Position numbers and translations under genes: made by a program. A model generated the notes under the pieces. It saw nothing but the letters and a program-made list of their open reading frames with translations. It did no database searches and was not told the DNA's origin. This document shows, one piece after another, positions 47,401-56,494 of a stretch of DNA of 64,000 bases. Location of the stretch: assembly GCA_002353295.1 (NCBI GenBank), contig DEJG01000026.1, forward strand, positions 120,234 to 184,233. The letters are read 5' to 3'. Each line of letters starts with the position of its first letter. Position 1 is the first letter of the stretch. The DNA comes from Prevotella sp. UBA2754 (GTDB taxonomy: Bacteria > Bacteroidota > Bacteroidia > Bacteroidales > Bacteroidaceae).

Positions 47401-47641
47401 TAACTTCTTTAAGATCTCTAACCTCCAGATTGGCTACACCTTGCCACGCGACTTCGTGAAGAAGCTGATGATTCAGAACGCTCGTGTATATCTGGCTATC
47501 TCTAACCTTGTCACTATTTCTCCATACACCAAGTATGGTGATCCTGAAATTGGTCAGGGTAGTGTGATTTATACTGGCCTTGATACTGGTCGTTATGCAA
47601 CTCCTCGCACCTACCAGTTCGGTCTTAATATTACTTTCTAA
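44375..47641 (+). CDS. SusC-family TonB-linked outer-membrane transporter (pair B)
   Basis: A 1088-residue transporter homologous to SusC A. The signal peptide, carboxypeptidase-like domain (IVKGTVNDESGQPIIGATVKV) and plug are nearly the same; the barrel is more divergent (EHIKVNVVNPDGTFG, GGNGTYSADDIDGSNMG and others). It ends in TYQFGLNITF. The similar plug with a different barrel suggests the two pairs import different glycans. It has the promoter and the leader in the present orientation. SusD B follows after 20 nt. Confidence 0.95.
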   Translation: MNRKINSIQKPLVFLFLLCLFPLGALAQSIVKGTVNDESGQPIIGATVKVQGSNEGAITDFDGNFSVKAASNATLSFSYVGYVSQNVAVNGRSTINVTMAEDTNTLNDVVVIGYGTMKKSDISGSVATINMEQMERKVPTNIAQALQGAAAGVMVTNQDGAPGSKSAIRIRGIGTINGDAQPLYVVDGVQVGNNADFVNPADIQSIEVLKDASATAIYGSAGANGVIMITTKHGQKGKMNVNISADFGIQTLPWKLNTLQGDDYARSIRESKANDGATLNNQIWAEAYDGKRNLIDWQDQMYRTGFRQQYGISASGGTDKTQYNFSLGYLSNKGIIVNTKYDRLTARAGVKSKVNDYIEFGGDINYMYSTVKGNNIGLGNNANLSSQRDIAQMAPSLDYIDNTTGEHIKVNVVNPDGTFGAGTAPTPDGWEGMTAGAQNPYASQMEIGRETRNSRISINPYIDITLLNLKEHKLNLHSIASWTQTNSDNDEFSGMYRRYNNVGGRMMSVNYEGRDKEYYNFGLGHSKGLSQSIETYLTYNWNTDFHNLTFMIGNTVSKYKGSWVSASGHTFLSPDNRQISLAETINPGNGGFNAETKTISYYGRLIYSLFDRYILTTTLRRDGSSNFSSNHRWGTFPSVAAAWRITEEPFMKNVKWLNNAKLRVGWGQTGNAGGIAGRSTYALTSVNTKYQFYKEGMGGGPGGDFTRVQGFYAPLVDPDLKWETNEQLNFGLDLGFLNGDLNITLDYFTRKTKDLLIERQIRPSAGNSSIYTNFGQINNYGFEFSVNYNKRLNKDWTINVAFNGSTLKNEIKKMGAAYTATCSGGNGTYSADDIDGSNMGAISGTGFQWNDHSICTEGEAVGSYYGWRVDHIIKTDEDLAKAKAQGQNAQKGDYLFKDLDGNGTLDDGDRTILGNGLPSFNYGLNISATYKNWDFSIYTHGVFGMDILSYSKMRMSIMNPSDDSWTPALSKDSYAAMWSEQNPGGTMARLTRLDNNKNSRVSDAWIENGNFFKISNLQIGYTLPRDFVKKLMIQNARVYLAISNLVTISPYTKYGDPEIGQGSVIYTGLDTGRYATPRTYQFGLNITF

Positions 47642-47661
47642 ATTAAAAAAGGAAATACATT

Positions 47662-49611
47662 ATGAAAAAAATATTTCAATATTTTGCTTTGGCAGGTCTG
47701 GGATGTATTGCTCTGTCTTCATGTAACAACGACAAGTTCCTGGAGGTAACAGAGTACGACAAACTATCCCTCGATGCTCAGTTCTTGAGTGATGATAATG
47801 CTCGTCTTGGCCTGAATGGTATCTATGCCTACAACAATGTCAGCAAAGAAGATGACTGCTGGGGGTACAAGCCGAATCTTTTCACAGGTAGCCACCCAAC
47901 GATGGATACGCAATGTACTGGTTGGGACGTAAAATTCCTCGACCAGACATGGGATGCCAATGTAGGCGAACTCGGTCAGGGCTGGGCACACTGTTATGCT
48001 GCCATCTGCCGTGCCAACCAGTATCTGGATGGACTGAAAGATGCTACAGAAGTCAGCGATGCCGCTAAAAAACTCTGTGAGGGTGAGGCTCGCGCCCTGC
48101 GTGGATATTTCTACACTTGGTTGGCAACAACCTTTGGACGCGTACCTATGCTGAACACTGGTGAGGATTTCAACAACACGCCAAACAAGGCTGCCGCTGA
48201 AACTTACGAGGAGATGTGGGATTTCATCATCGAAGACTTTAAAGCCGCTTCCGAGGCACTTGACTGGAAACCTTACAATAATGAATATGGCCGCTGCACC
48301 AAGGGAATGGCAAAAGCATATCTGGCTGATGCCTATATGTGGAAGGCATACCGTTGCCCCGACAAGGCTGCCGACTGTTATGCCAAGGCTAAGGCTGAAC
48401 TGAAGGATATTATCGAGAGCAATACATATGAGCTCTCTACCAACTTCGCCACCAACTGGGATCCTGCCGGTTTCTGGAATAAGGAGTGTGTATGGGCTAT
48501 GTGCTCTGACGAAGGTAAGGAATGGAGCAGTTGGGGTGCTGACCGCACCATCACTTTTGCCAATCCAAATATGTTAAAGTGGTTCACCGCTTGTCCTGAA
48601 AATGGTGGATGGGGAGCCGAGTATCTTTCTTGGGAATGGTATGCTTGCTATGAGCCAGGTGACACTCGTCGTGACGCATCTTGTGCAACAGGTGCTGTTC
48701 CAGAGGCCCAGATGAAGAAGTATGGTATCGAGAAGTCTGAGAAGGTTTGGGGATACAATCCTTATCTGAAGGATTCTCTTGGAACCAAGTATGACAAGCC
48801 TGCTGATTCTAAATATGGTAAGGTCGTACATCCTTTCAAAAACGATGAAGGTGTATGGTCTGGTACTAAGACAGAACAGTTCCACTTCACCAATGGTGAG
48901 TTTGCTCCTGCTATCTGGACCACTAAGATTTGGCGTAATGCTTATGCAAATGGTAACTCTTGGGGTACTCAGATGTGGTCACCAACCATTATTTATGGCA
49001 AGCGTTATGCAAACGTACTGCTTGACTATGCAGAGTGCTGTTTCCGTACAGGTGACGAGTCAACTGGTTGGGCTACACTTGATGAAATTCGTGACCGTGC
49101 TTGGGGTAACAAGACCATTGGTCAGGACTACAGCAAGTACTATGCTCACTTCAACACTGTTTATGAAGCTTATCCTTGGACGGGTGATAAGGACAATCCA
49201 CATCCTGAGCTCAAGCCGAAACCCATGACTGAATATCCTGTTGGTGTGCTGACAGCCAAAGTTACTGTTCCTTCTGCTAAGGAATACTACACCAAGTTGG
49301 CTTCTACTCCTAACCGTGTAGGTTATGTTCACAAGTCTGAGGCTTGGAAGGTAGCTGTCAACGAGGAGCGTCGTAAGGAGTTCAACTCTGAGTGGTGCCT
49401 CTGCCCAGATATGATTAAGTCTGGCTATATGGAGGATCACATCAACTACAACTATCCAAAGGATAACGGTGGTGACGACTATGCTAACTATCCTTGGTCA
49501 AAGCGTACATTCGATTTCGATATCAACAAGATGGATATGCCTATTCCTGCTGGTGAGTTGTTGAAGAACACACTGCTGAAGCAGAACCCAGGTTATGCAG
49601 CTACTGAATAA
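47662..49611 (+). CDS. SusD-family nutrient-binding lipoprotein (pair B)
   Basis: A 649-residue lipoprotein, lipobox ALSSC (Cys21), partner of SusC B. It shares NNDKFLEVTEYDKLS, EGEARALRGYFYTWLATTFGRVPM, VNEERRKEFNSEWCLCPDMIKSG and the FDFDINKMDMPIPAGELLKN ending with SusD A; the central region diverges. It binds glycan at the cell surface over SusC B. Its stop lies about 15 nt before the right outer repeat, which carries the operon terminator. Confidence 0.95.
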   Translation: MKKIFQYFALAGLGCIALSSCNNDKFLEVTEYDKLSLDAQFLSDDNARLGLNGIYAYNNVSKEDDCWGYKPNLFTGSHPTMDTQCTGWDVKFLDQTWDANVGELGQGWAHCYAAICRANQYLDGLKDATEVSDAAKKLCEGEARALRGYFYTWLATTFGRVPMLNTGEDFNNTPNKAAAETYEEMWDFIIEDFKAASEALDWKPYNNEYGRCTKGMAKAYLADAYMWKAYRCPDKAADCYAKAKAELKDIIESNTYELSTNFATNWDPAGFWNKECVWAMCSDEGKEWSSWGADRTITFANPNMLKWFTACPENGGWGAEYLSWEWYACYEPGDTRRDASCATGAVPEAQMKKYGIEKSEKVWGYNPYLKDSLGTKYDKPADSKYGKVVHPFKNDEGVWSGTKTEQFHFTNGEFAPAIWTTKIWRNAYANGNSWGTQMWSPTIIYGKRYANVLLDYAECCFRTGDESTGWATLDEIRDRAWGNKTIGQDYSKYYAHFNTVYEAYPWTGDKDNPHPELKPKPMTEYPVGVLTAKVTVPSAKEYYTKLASTPNRVGYVHKSEAWKVAVNEERRKEFNSEWCLCPDMIKSGYMEDHINYNYPKDNGGDDYANYPWSKRTFDFDINKMDMPIPAGELLKNTLLKQNPGYAATE

Positions 49612-49626
49612 CCGACGCAAATGATA

Positions 49627-49733
49627 CTACACTCGACTGAATAACCGAAAGAGTCTTCTATCCTAGAAGTACTTAGGTTATAAGAGTAAAATTTTCTAAC
49701 GAAGGGTGTTGCAGTGATTGCAACGCCCTTCTT
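49627..49733 (+). repeat. Right arm of outer inverted repeat, containing a terminator
   Basis: Matches the reverse complement of 34254-34349, including ACTGAATAACCGAA, the CTTCTA-TCC-TAGAAG hairpin and GGGTGTTGCAgtgattGCAACGCCC. The last hairpin ends the susC B-susD B transcript. An extra CTGAATAACCGA sits just upstream, partly within the susD B stop region. Confidence 0.88.
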
Positions 49734-49763
49734 GCATTTTCTCAATAGGTGTTAAAAAGGGGG

Positions 49764-49846
49764 TCTCGAGCCAAAACGGGCATTGGCTCGAGCCAAATCG
49801 CGTTCTGGCTCGAGCCAAGTCGAGGAGTGGCTCTTGGCACTCCTGA
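49764..49846. repeat. Three CTCGAGCC palindromes at 22-bp spacing plus a hairpin
   Basis: The centres CTCGAG start at 49765, 49787 and 49809, exactly 22 bp apart. The middle one is a perfect TTGGCTCGAGCCAA and the third TGGCTCGAGCCA. A stem AGGAGTG/CACTCCT follows at about 49824-49844. It lies between the pair B terminator and the susC C promoter. The rest of the 457-bp gap is AT-rich, with no other feature apart from the promoter. Confidence 0.7.
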
Positions 49847-49951
49847 TTTGCTCAATAGATAAACCTGTCTTTGCGGTACGATGAAATAGTCGACATTTTT
49901 ACACGAAAATTGACAATTTTGTGTCAAAATGTGAATTTTTTTTAGAAATTA

Positions 49952-49984
49952 TTTGTTTTATTACGCTAAAATGTATTATATTTG
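49952..49984 (+). promoter_or_regulatory. Complete Bacteroidetes promoter for the mannan operon
   Basis: TTTG at 49952-49955, 21 bases, then TATATTTG at 49977-49984: the full -33/-7 consensus. The leader to susC C is about 80 nt. Confidence 0.72.
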
Positions 49985-50068
49985 CATCCGAAATGTGTTA
50001 TAACATAGCCATAACGTATTGACGACTATTACTATTAGCTAAAATTTTTAATATTTAACAACCTAAGT

Positions 50069-53000
50069 ATGAATCGAAAAATTAGAAAGTCTGTGCTGTT
50101 GATGGGAGTATGCCTATTCGGTATGTCTTCCTTGCAGGCTAATGCTACTGGAGGAGGTATTTCTCCAGTGCCTGCCGTTCAACAGTCGAAGAAAATCACT
50201 GGTACCGTAAGTGACGCGCAAGGTCCCGTCATTGGTGCGAGTGTAGTTGTGAAAGGTACATCGAATGGTGTCGCCACTGATTTCGATGGAAACTTTACTC
50301 TGAATGTCAATCGAGGTGAAACCCTTGTAGTTTCCTACATCGGTTATCTCACCAAAGAGGTAAAGGTTGATGGTCGTAACCATTTTGACATTCTCATTGA
50401 GGAAGACAAGAAGATGCTCGATGAAGTTGTAGTCGTAGGTTACGGTACGATGAAGAAGAGCGACATCTCTGGTGCTTCTGTTTCTCTGGGTGAAGAGGCT
50501 ATGAAGGGTTCGGTCATCACCAACCTCGACCAAGTCTTTGCCGGTCGTGCAGCAGGTGTGACTTCTATGGCAACTTCTGGTGCACCAGGTTCTTCAATGT
50601 CCATCCGTGTTCGTGGTCAAGCTACCATTAATGCCGGTGCTGAGCCTTTGTACGTAGTTGATGGTGTGATTATGCAAACCGGCAGTCACTCAGCTGGTGA
50701 CTTCGGTGTTGAGGGCTTGGGTAACGGATCTGTATCCACAATTTCTCCACTTTCAACCATTAACCCTGCCGATATTGTCAGCATGGAAATTCTGAAAGAT
50801 GCCTCTGCTACCGCTATTTATGGTGCACAGGGTGCAAATGGTGTTGTGTTGATTACCACTAAGCGTGGTAAGGCAGGTGAAGCCAAATTTACCTATGACG
50901 GACAGATTGCATGGAATTATCAGGGCAAGCGTCTTGATCTGATGAACCTTCGCGAGTTTGCGGAATATTATAATGACTTCGTTAAGACGGGTTATCCTCA
51001 GGAAGATGCCTATCATTCTGACACTTCGTTGTTAGGTAAGGGTACGAACTGGCAGGATGCAATCTTCCGTACTGCTTTCCAACACAGTCATCAGATTGCG
51101 GCTCAGGGAGGTACTGAAAAAGTTCAGTACTATATCAGTGCAAACTACATGAATCAGCAGGGTACCATTATTGGTTCTAACTTCAAGCGTTTCTCTGCAA
51201 AAATAAACCTTGATGCTCAGTTGAAGTCTTGGCTGAAATTGGGCTTGAGTGCCACCTATGCTAACACGAAAGATGACCTGAAATTGGCTGACGGTACAGA
51301 GGGTATCATTTACTACTCGCTGATGTCACTTCCAGAAATACCTATTTATAATATAGACGGAACATACGCCAGCGTAGTTCGTGAGAACTATACGATGAAG
51401 AACCCCATTGCTGTGGCTATGGCTAACGACAACCAGTTGAAACGTCAGAAACTGAGTGGAAACTTCTTTGCTGAAGTTACTCCTATCAAGAATCTGGTAT
51501 GGCACGCTGAGTTGGGTTATGATATCAACTACAACCGAAGCGACTACTATCAGCCTATTCTGCAGCTTCCTACAACAGCCCAGGGCAACTATTCTGCCTG
51601 GCACAAGAACAATAGCACCTTCTGGATGCTGAAAAACTATATTACCTATACTGGCCAGTTCGGCAAGCATGGTGTTACGGCGATGGTTGGTCAGGAAGCA
51701 TGGGAAAGCAAGTGGGACAATATGTCCATTTCAAGTCGTGACTTGACCAGTGATGATTTCCACAATCCAGCTTTGGGTACTGCTACATCCAAGGATTTCA
51801 ATGATGCATATGACAGTTCTGCCATGTCTTCGTTCTTTACGCGTTTGACCTATAACTTCGACAACCGCTACAATGCAACCTATACCTATCGTTATGATGG
51901 TAGCTCCAACTTCGGTCCTAACAAGCGTTGGGCTGGTTTCCATTCTTTTGCAGCCAGCTGGCGTTTCTCTAACGAGAAATTCATCGAAAGTTGGGCAGGT
52001 AAGTGGCTCTCGAATGGTAAACTCCGTATCGGTTGGGGTCAGACAGGTAACTCCAGCATCGGCGGATTCAAATGGGGTGCCGGTACTCATCCTACAACAG
52101 CTTGGTTAGGTGCTGTGCACACGGGTCTTCGCCCACGCAATATTCCCAACCTTGATATTCGATGGGAGAAGCAGGAACAGTGGAATATCGGTCTTGATCT
52201 TGGATTCCTGAACGATCGTATCAACCTGACTGTTGACTGGTACAAAAAAGAGTCAAAGGATATGTTGATGGAACTGCAGACTCCTACCTATATGGGTACG
52301 CAGGGTAACTGGAACTCAAAGATTGATGCTCCATGGGGTAACTATGGACACATCCGCAATACAGGTCTTGAGGTTACATTGAAGGTTCGTCCTTTCCAGA
52401 CCAAGGATTTCACTTGGGAGAGCGAACTTCAGGCTTCTTGGAACAAGAACAAACTCGTTGCACTTGACGGTACTGCTCAGGCTGCTATCTGGGGTTATGG
52501 ACAGTGGGGCGACATCGTCAGCAAGTCCGTTGTCGGCGGCAGCCTCTTCAACTTCTACGGCTATGTTACCGATGGCGTGTACAAAGATTATGAAGACTTG
52601 ATGAATTCTCCTAAGCCAAAATGGAGTACTCCAACCGATGGCAACTACGTGCGTTCGCAGACCGTATATGTTGGTGATATCAAGTTCAAAGACCTGAGCG
52701 GTCCTGATGGAGTGCCCGACGGTGTCATTGACGAATACGACCGTACAGACCTTGGTTCTCCATTCCCCAAGATGACCTTTGGTTGGTCTAACACCTTTAC
52801 CTATAAGAACTTTGACCTGAATATCTTCGTTAACGGTACTGTTGGAAACAAAGTGCTTAACTATAACAGCATTGTGCTGACCCAGATGAAGAGCGCTTGG
52901 TCTAACCAGCTGACCAGTGTTAACGATCATGCACAGCTTGTAGCAGTTGATCCTACGAAAGATTACTCAGCAGGTGTCACAACACCTGGAGGTATGGTTG

Positions 53001-53368
53001 TTTACAACTGGTATGATGATGTAACCAATGTGAAGGTAGCAAATCCTGGCACCCGTATGCCTCGTGCCGTTATCGGTGACCCTAACGACAATGATATCAT
53101 GAGTGACCGCTATATCGAGAATGGCAGTTATTTGCGTATCAAGAACATTTCGCTGGGTTATACTTTCCCCAAGAAATGGATTAGCAAGTTGAAGTTAGAA
53201 AATCTGCGTGTATATTGCAACATTCAGAATTTGGCAACCATTACCAGCTATAAAGGCTATGATCCTGAAGTTGGTGCCAGCACTCAGAATGTCAATGTGT
53301 TCGGATGTGATAACGGACGTTATCCTTCGCCAACAACCTACTCATTTGGTGTTAATGTCGGATTCTAA
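50069..53368 (+). CDS. SusC-family TonB-linked outer-membrane transporter of the mannan operon
   Basis: A 1099-residue transporter, first gene of the operon. The signal peptide ends near LQANA. A carboxypeptidase-like domain follows (KITGTVSDAQGPVIGASVVVKG), then a plug with MLDEVVVVGYGTMKKSDISG and SMEILKDASATAIYGAQGANGVV, and a barrel ending TYSFGVNVGF. It is more distant from pairs A and B, although its first codons (ATGAATCGAAAAATTA) are identical to theirs. Downstream enzymes indicate beta-mannan or glucomannan oligosaccharides as cargo. Confidence 0.95.
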   Translation: MNRKIRKSVLLMGVCLFGMSSLQANATGGGISPVPAVQQSKKITGTVSDAQGPVIGASVVVKGTSNGVATDFDGNFTLNVNRGETLVVSYIGYLTKEVKVDGRNHFDILIEEDKKMLDEVVVVGYGTMKKSDISGASVSLGEEAMKGSVITNLDQVFAGRAAGVTSMATSGAPGSSMSIRVRGQATINAGAEPLYVVDGVIMQTGSHSAGDFGVEGLGNGSVSTISPLSTINPADIVSMEILKDASATAIYGAQGANGVVLITTKRGKAGEAKFTYDGQIAWNYQGKRLDLMNLREFAEYYNDFVKTGYPQEDAYHSDTSLLGKGTNWQDAIFRTAFQHSHQIAAQGGTEKVQYYISANYMNQQGTIIGSNFKRFSAKINLDAQLKSWLKLGLSATYANTKDDLKLADGTEGIIYYSLMSLPEIPIYNIDGTYASVVRENYTMKNPIAVAMANDNQLKRQKLSGNFFAEVTPIKNLVWHAELGYDINYNRSDYYQPILQLPTTAQGNYSAWHKNNSTFWMLKNYITYTGQFGKHGVTAMVGQEAWESKWDNMSISSRDLTSDDFHNPALGTATSKDFNDAYDSSAMSSFFTRLTYNFDNRYNATYTYRYDGSSNFGPNKRWAGFHSFAASWRFSNEKFIESWAGKWLSNGKLRIGWGQTGNSSIGGFKWGAGTHPTTAWLGAVHTGLRPRNIPNLDIRWEKQEQWNIGLDLGFLNDRINLTVDWYKKESKDMLMELQTPTYMGTQGNWNSKIDAPWGNYGHIRNTGLEVTLKVRPFQTKDFTWESELQASWNKNKLVALDGTAQAAIWGYGQWGDIVSKSVVGGSLFNFYGYVTDGVYKDYEDLMNSPKPKWSTPTDGNYVRSQTVYVGDIKFKDLSGPDGVPDGVIDEYDRTDLGSPFPKMTFGWSNTFTYKNFDLNIFVNGTVGNKVLNYNSIVLTQMKSAWSNQLTSVNDHAQLVAVDPTKDYSAGVTTPGGMVVYNWYDDVTNVKVANPGTRMPRAVIGDPNDNDIMSDRYIENGSYLRIKNISLGYTFPKKWISKLKLENLRVYCNIQNLATITSYKGYDPEVGASTQNVNVFGCDNGRYPSPTTYSFGVNVGF

Positions 53369-53391
53369 TAATGAAACCATATCAAAAGATT

Positions 53392-55170
53392 ATGAATACA
53401 AAATATATCAAATTTGCAGCTGTCGCCCTTGTCTTCGGATGTGGTGCAACATCCTGCTCGAATTTCTTGGATCGTCCAGACGAAGATAGTCCATCAATGT
53501 CCAATTATTATAATAATGACACTGAGGTCAAGGATGGTGTATTATCACTGTATAGCTCTGTATGGAATGACTTTGTGTGTCGTGGCTATTATAAAGTAGG
53601 TGATATCATGTCAGGCAATGTATATTCGGGTGGAAGCCCTTATATGACTTTTACCGTCAATGGTAGTGATGAAGACATTAAGTCATCATCACAAAGCCTG
53701 TGGGCAGCCAATGCACATGCTAATACTATCTATACATACTTGAAATCAGCCAATTGTTCGGAGGCTGTCCGTAATGCCGCGATGGGTGAATGCCTGGCAT
53801 GGAAGGCAATGGCTTATTTCTATTTGGTTCGTATGTTCGGTGATGTACCCATTATTCACGATAATACAGCCGATATTGGTAGTAATAATTATAATAGTGT
53901 ACCGTTGGTACAAAAGGCTGATATCTATGAGTATATTGTCATGACATTGGAAAAAGCCATAGAATTGCTGCCTGAGCAAAATGAGACCGGACGTATTGAC
54001 CGTTGGGGTGCTAAAGGCTTGTTGGCAAAGGTTTATCTGACTAAATCGGGTGTCAATTGCAATGGAAAAGGTCAGCGTGATGCCAATGATCTGGCTATGG
54101 CTGCCAAGTATGCCAAGGATGTCATTGACAATAGTGGTAAGAGCCTGATGGAAAACTATGAAGACGTATTCATTGGTTATAACAACTGTTGTGAAGAGAG
54201 CCTTATCGGTTGGCGTTGGAACTGTAACCCGGATATCTATACTTGCGCAAACCCGTTGACTTCTGAGCTTTGTATGGACGGTTTCGGTGGTGTTTATGCA
54301 TGGGGTGGATGGACAGCTCCAAGTGCAGACCTGATGGCCGCCTTTGATATTGATCCTCTGACAGACCCTTCACAGCGTGTCAGTGTTGATAGTCGCCGTA
54401 AAGCTTCATTCATGATGGCAGGTGATACCTACAGCTATTTCTGGCGTGACAAGAAGTATGACAATCCGATCAATGGTACAGGTTCAGGTTTTGACTACCT
54501 GCAGTTCCTGTATGATAATAATTACTACTGCGATGATAATTATGCAGGTATCAATAAGCAAGGTTTGCAGTCAATGAGTGGTGCCAATATCGCCAAGCAT
54601 CAGTATGGTAATATCAAAGACCACGAGCTGATGTTCGGTCAGACACCTACCCAGCAGCGTTCCAGTATGAGTACTCACGTGTTGCGTCTGTCAGATGTTT
54701 ATCTGGTATATGCTGAGGCTGTAATCGGTAATAGTGAGTCAACTACGGATGCCAGTGCCATAGATGCCTTCTATCAGGTGCGCCATCGCGCTATCAAGAG
54801 CTACGCTAAACCAGCCAGCATCACACTGGATGATGTGCTGAAAGAGCGTCGCTTGGAATTTGCTTTTGAGGGTGACTATTGGTATGATCTGGTACGTCTG
54901 TCTTATTACAACGTTGAAAAGGCAAAGAATATCATCAAGAACCAAAAGCGTGGTACTTATTACGGTATAGCTGATATTTACAAAACCTATTGGGAGTCTG
55001 GTGGTACATGGACTGTAGGTGAAGCCCGTTATGATGCTTCTACTGAACCGGCAATCAATGTGACCGATGCTTTGTTCACATTGCCTATGCCGACTGAAGA
55101 CGCAGAATATAATCCCAATCTCTTAGGGGATCCTGTTCATGTGGATGTTCGCGCAACATATAGCTATTAA
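53392..55170 (+). CDS. SusD-family nutrient-binding lipoprotein of the mannan operon
   Basis: A 592-residue lipoprotein partnering the SusC just upstream. MNTKYIKFAAVALVFG at 53392 gives a compact SPII signal with the lipid cysteine in GATSCSN. An ATG at 53371 adds seven residues and cannot be excluded. SusD marks are SNFLDRPDEDSP, AWKAMAYFYLVRMFGDVPII, RWGAKGLLAKVYLTKSG, and near the C-terminus LKERRLEFAFEGDYWYDLVRLSYYN with LFTLPMPTEDAEYNPNL. It captures mannan-type oligosaccharide at the surface. Confidence 0.95.
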   Translation: MNTKYIKFAAVALVFGCGATSCSNFLDRPDEDSPSMSNYYNNDTEVKDGVLSLYSSVWNDFVCRGYYKVGDIMSGNVYSGGSPYMTFTVNGSDEDIKSSSQSLWAANAHANTIYTYLKSANCSEAVRNAAMGECLAWKAMAYFYLVRMFGDVPIIHDNTADIGSNNYNSVPLVQKADIYEYIVMTLEKAIELLPEQNETGRIDRWGAKGLLAKVYLTKSGVNCNGKGQRDANDLAMAAKYAKDVIDNSGKSLMENYEDVFIGYNNCCEESLIGWRWNCNPDIYTCANPLTSELCMDGFGGVYAWGGWTAPSADLMAAFDIDPLTDPSQRVSVDSRRKASFMMAGDTYSYFWRDKKYDNPINGTGSGFDYLQFLYDNNYYCDDNYAGINKQGLQSMSGANIAKHQYGNIKDHELMFGQTPTQQRSSMSTHVLRLSDVYLVYAEAVIGNSESTTDASAIDAFYQVRHRAIKSYAKPASITLDDVLKERRLEFAFEGDYWYDLVRLSYYNVEKAKNIIKNQKRGTYYGIADIYKTYWESGGTWTVGEARYDASTEPAINVTDALFTLPMPTEDAEYNPNLLGDPVHVDVRATYSY

Positions 55171-55189
55171 TTTATAACTACTGAATATT

Positions 55190-56467
55190 ATGAATACTAG
55201 AAAATATATCAATTGGCTGATGGTCAGTATCCTGGCCTTGACTAGCTTCACAGTCACATCTTGTAAGGATGAGCCAGACAAATATGAGATTGCCGGCGGA
55301 AAGCCAACTGTGTACTATGTGCGTTCGCCCTATCTTGCACAAAAGGACTCCCTGATGACAGGTGCATATATGGGTAATACGGTCTGCTTGGTGGGTGATA
55401 ACCTGCGTAGTATTGTCAAGCTGTACTTCAATGATCGTGAGGCAGTGCTTAACTCGAGTTTTGTAACGGATCATACGTTGATAGTCGATGTTCCCAATGA
55501 ACTGCCTGCAGAGCCTACTGACAAGATCTATATGGTGACACAGGATAACGAAACGGTAACGTTCGATTTCTCTGTATTGATACCTGCTCCTGTGGTCAAC
55601 AGCATCAGTTGTGAGTTTGCACGCCCAGGTGATGAGATAACTATTTATGGTGACTATCTCTTGGACTACGAAACTGCTCCCCTGAGTATATCATTCCCCG
55701 GTGGAGTTGAAGTGACAGAGTTTACTAAAATCACAAAGACTGCTGTTACCTTCGTCGTTCCTGCTGGAGCTACAGAATCTGGTTATGTCAACGTTACCTC
55801 CAAATACGGCACAGGAAAGTCGAAATTCTATTTCAAAGACGACCGTTGTGTTCTGTTTGACTGGGATGGCTCCCATGGCGGTTTCAAGCAAGCAAATGGC
55901 TGGCGTTCCGGTGCAGGTCTTGTAAAAGACGATGGCACAGGTATTGATGGTGCTTTCATACGCTTTACTGGCAGCACTCCAGCAGAAGGATGGGGAACAA
56001 GTGAGGATGACTGGAGCTTTAACTATTGGCCGAACAGTTCAGACCCAGCTTTCAATGAGATGTCTAAATTTATAGCACTTTATGACAAGTATGGGCTTGA
56101 CAAACTGACTGTCAAGTTTGAATATCGTATTCCAACCGACAAGCCTTGGGTGTCCACAGCTCTACAGGCTGTTTTCACAGATGCTTCGGTAACGGGCACT
56201 AATAGCTATTATTGGGATCCTTCGGTACCAAGAGCTATTTGGCAACCTTATGCAGCCTCTGGATCATTTGATACTGGTGGGGAATGGGTAACTGTAAGTC
56301 TGCCATTCTCAGTATTCAACAAGACACATACTGGTGAAATTTGTGCTACATCATTCTCAGTTAACAATCTTGGCGGACTATCCTTCTATTTCATGGGAGG
56401 TGCAGCAGGTGTAGCAGGAGAATTGCAGTTGGATATCGATAATATCCGTATCGCTCCTACAGAGTAA
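55190..56467 (+). CDS. Surface glycan-binding lipoprotein with IPT/TIG domains (SGBP-like)
   Basis: A 425-residue lipoprotein (lipobox TVTSC, Cys25). About residues 38-125 and 130-215 form two IPT/TIG immunoglobulin-like domains (PVVNSISCEFARPGDEITIYGDYL). From about 220 a C-terminal beta-rich glycan-binding domain (LFDWDGSHGGFKQANGWRSG, LDIDNIRIAPTE) resembles the binding domain of Bacteroidetes SGBP-B proteins. It presumably holds mannan near the SusCD complex. It follows SusD by 19 nt, and its stop abuts the next reading frame. Confidence 0.85.
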   Translation: MNTRKYINWLMVSILALTSFTVTSCKDEPDKYEIAGGKPTVYYVRSPYLAQKDSLMTGAYMGNTVCLVGDNLRSIVKLYFNDREAVLNSSFVTDHTLIVDVPNELPAEPTDKIYMVTQDNETVTFDFSVLIPAPVVNSISCEFARPGDEITIYGDYLLDYETAPLSISFPGGVEVTEFTKITKTAVTFVVPAGATESGYVNVTSKYGTGKSKFYFKDDRCVLFDWDGSHGGFKQANGWRSGAGLVKDDGTGIDGAFIRFTGSTPAEGWGTSEDDWSFNYWPNSSDPAFNEMSKFIALYDKYGLDKLTVKFEYRIPTDKPWVSTALQAVFTDASVTGTNSYYWDPSVPRAIWQPYAASGSFDTGGEWVTVSLPFSVFNKTHTGEICATSFSVNNLGGLSFYFMGGAAGVAGELQLDIDNIRIAPTE

Positions 56468-56494
56468 ATGAACAATATAAAAATGTACAACGTT

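Noticed and set aside
42911..49611. An integrative mobile element carrying the SusC/SusD genes
   Set aside because: There is a recombinase but no relaxase, transfer or excision genes, and the repeats are inverted across susC starts rather than direct at the ends. Inversion explains it better.
37574..49611. Two unrelated glycan loci that happen to be divergent
   Set aside because: The nearly identical susC 5' ends, the perfect inverted repeat, the related SusD proteins and shared outer repeats make common origin by duplication far more likely.
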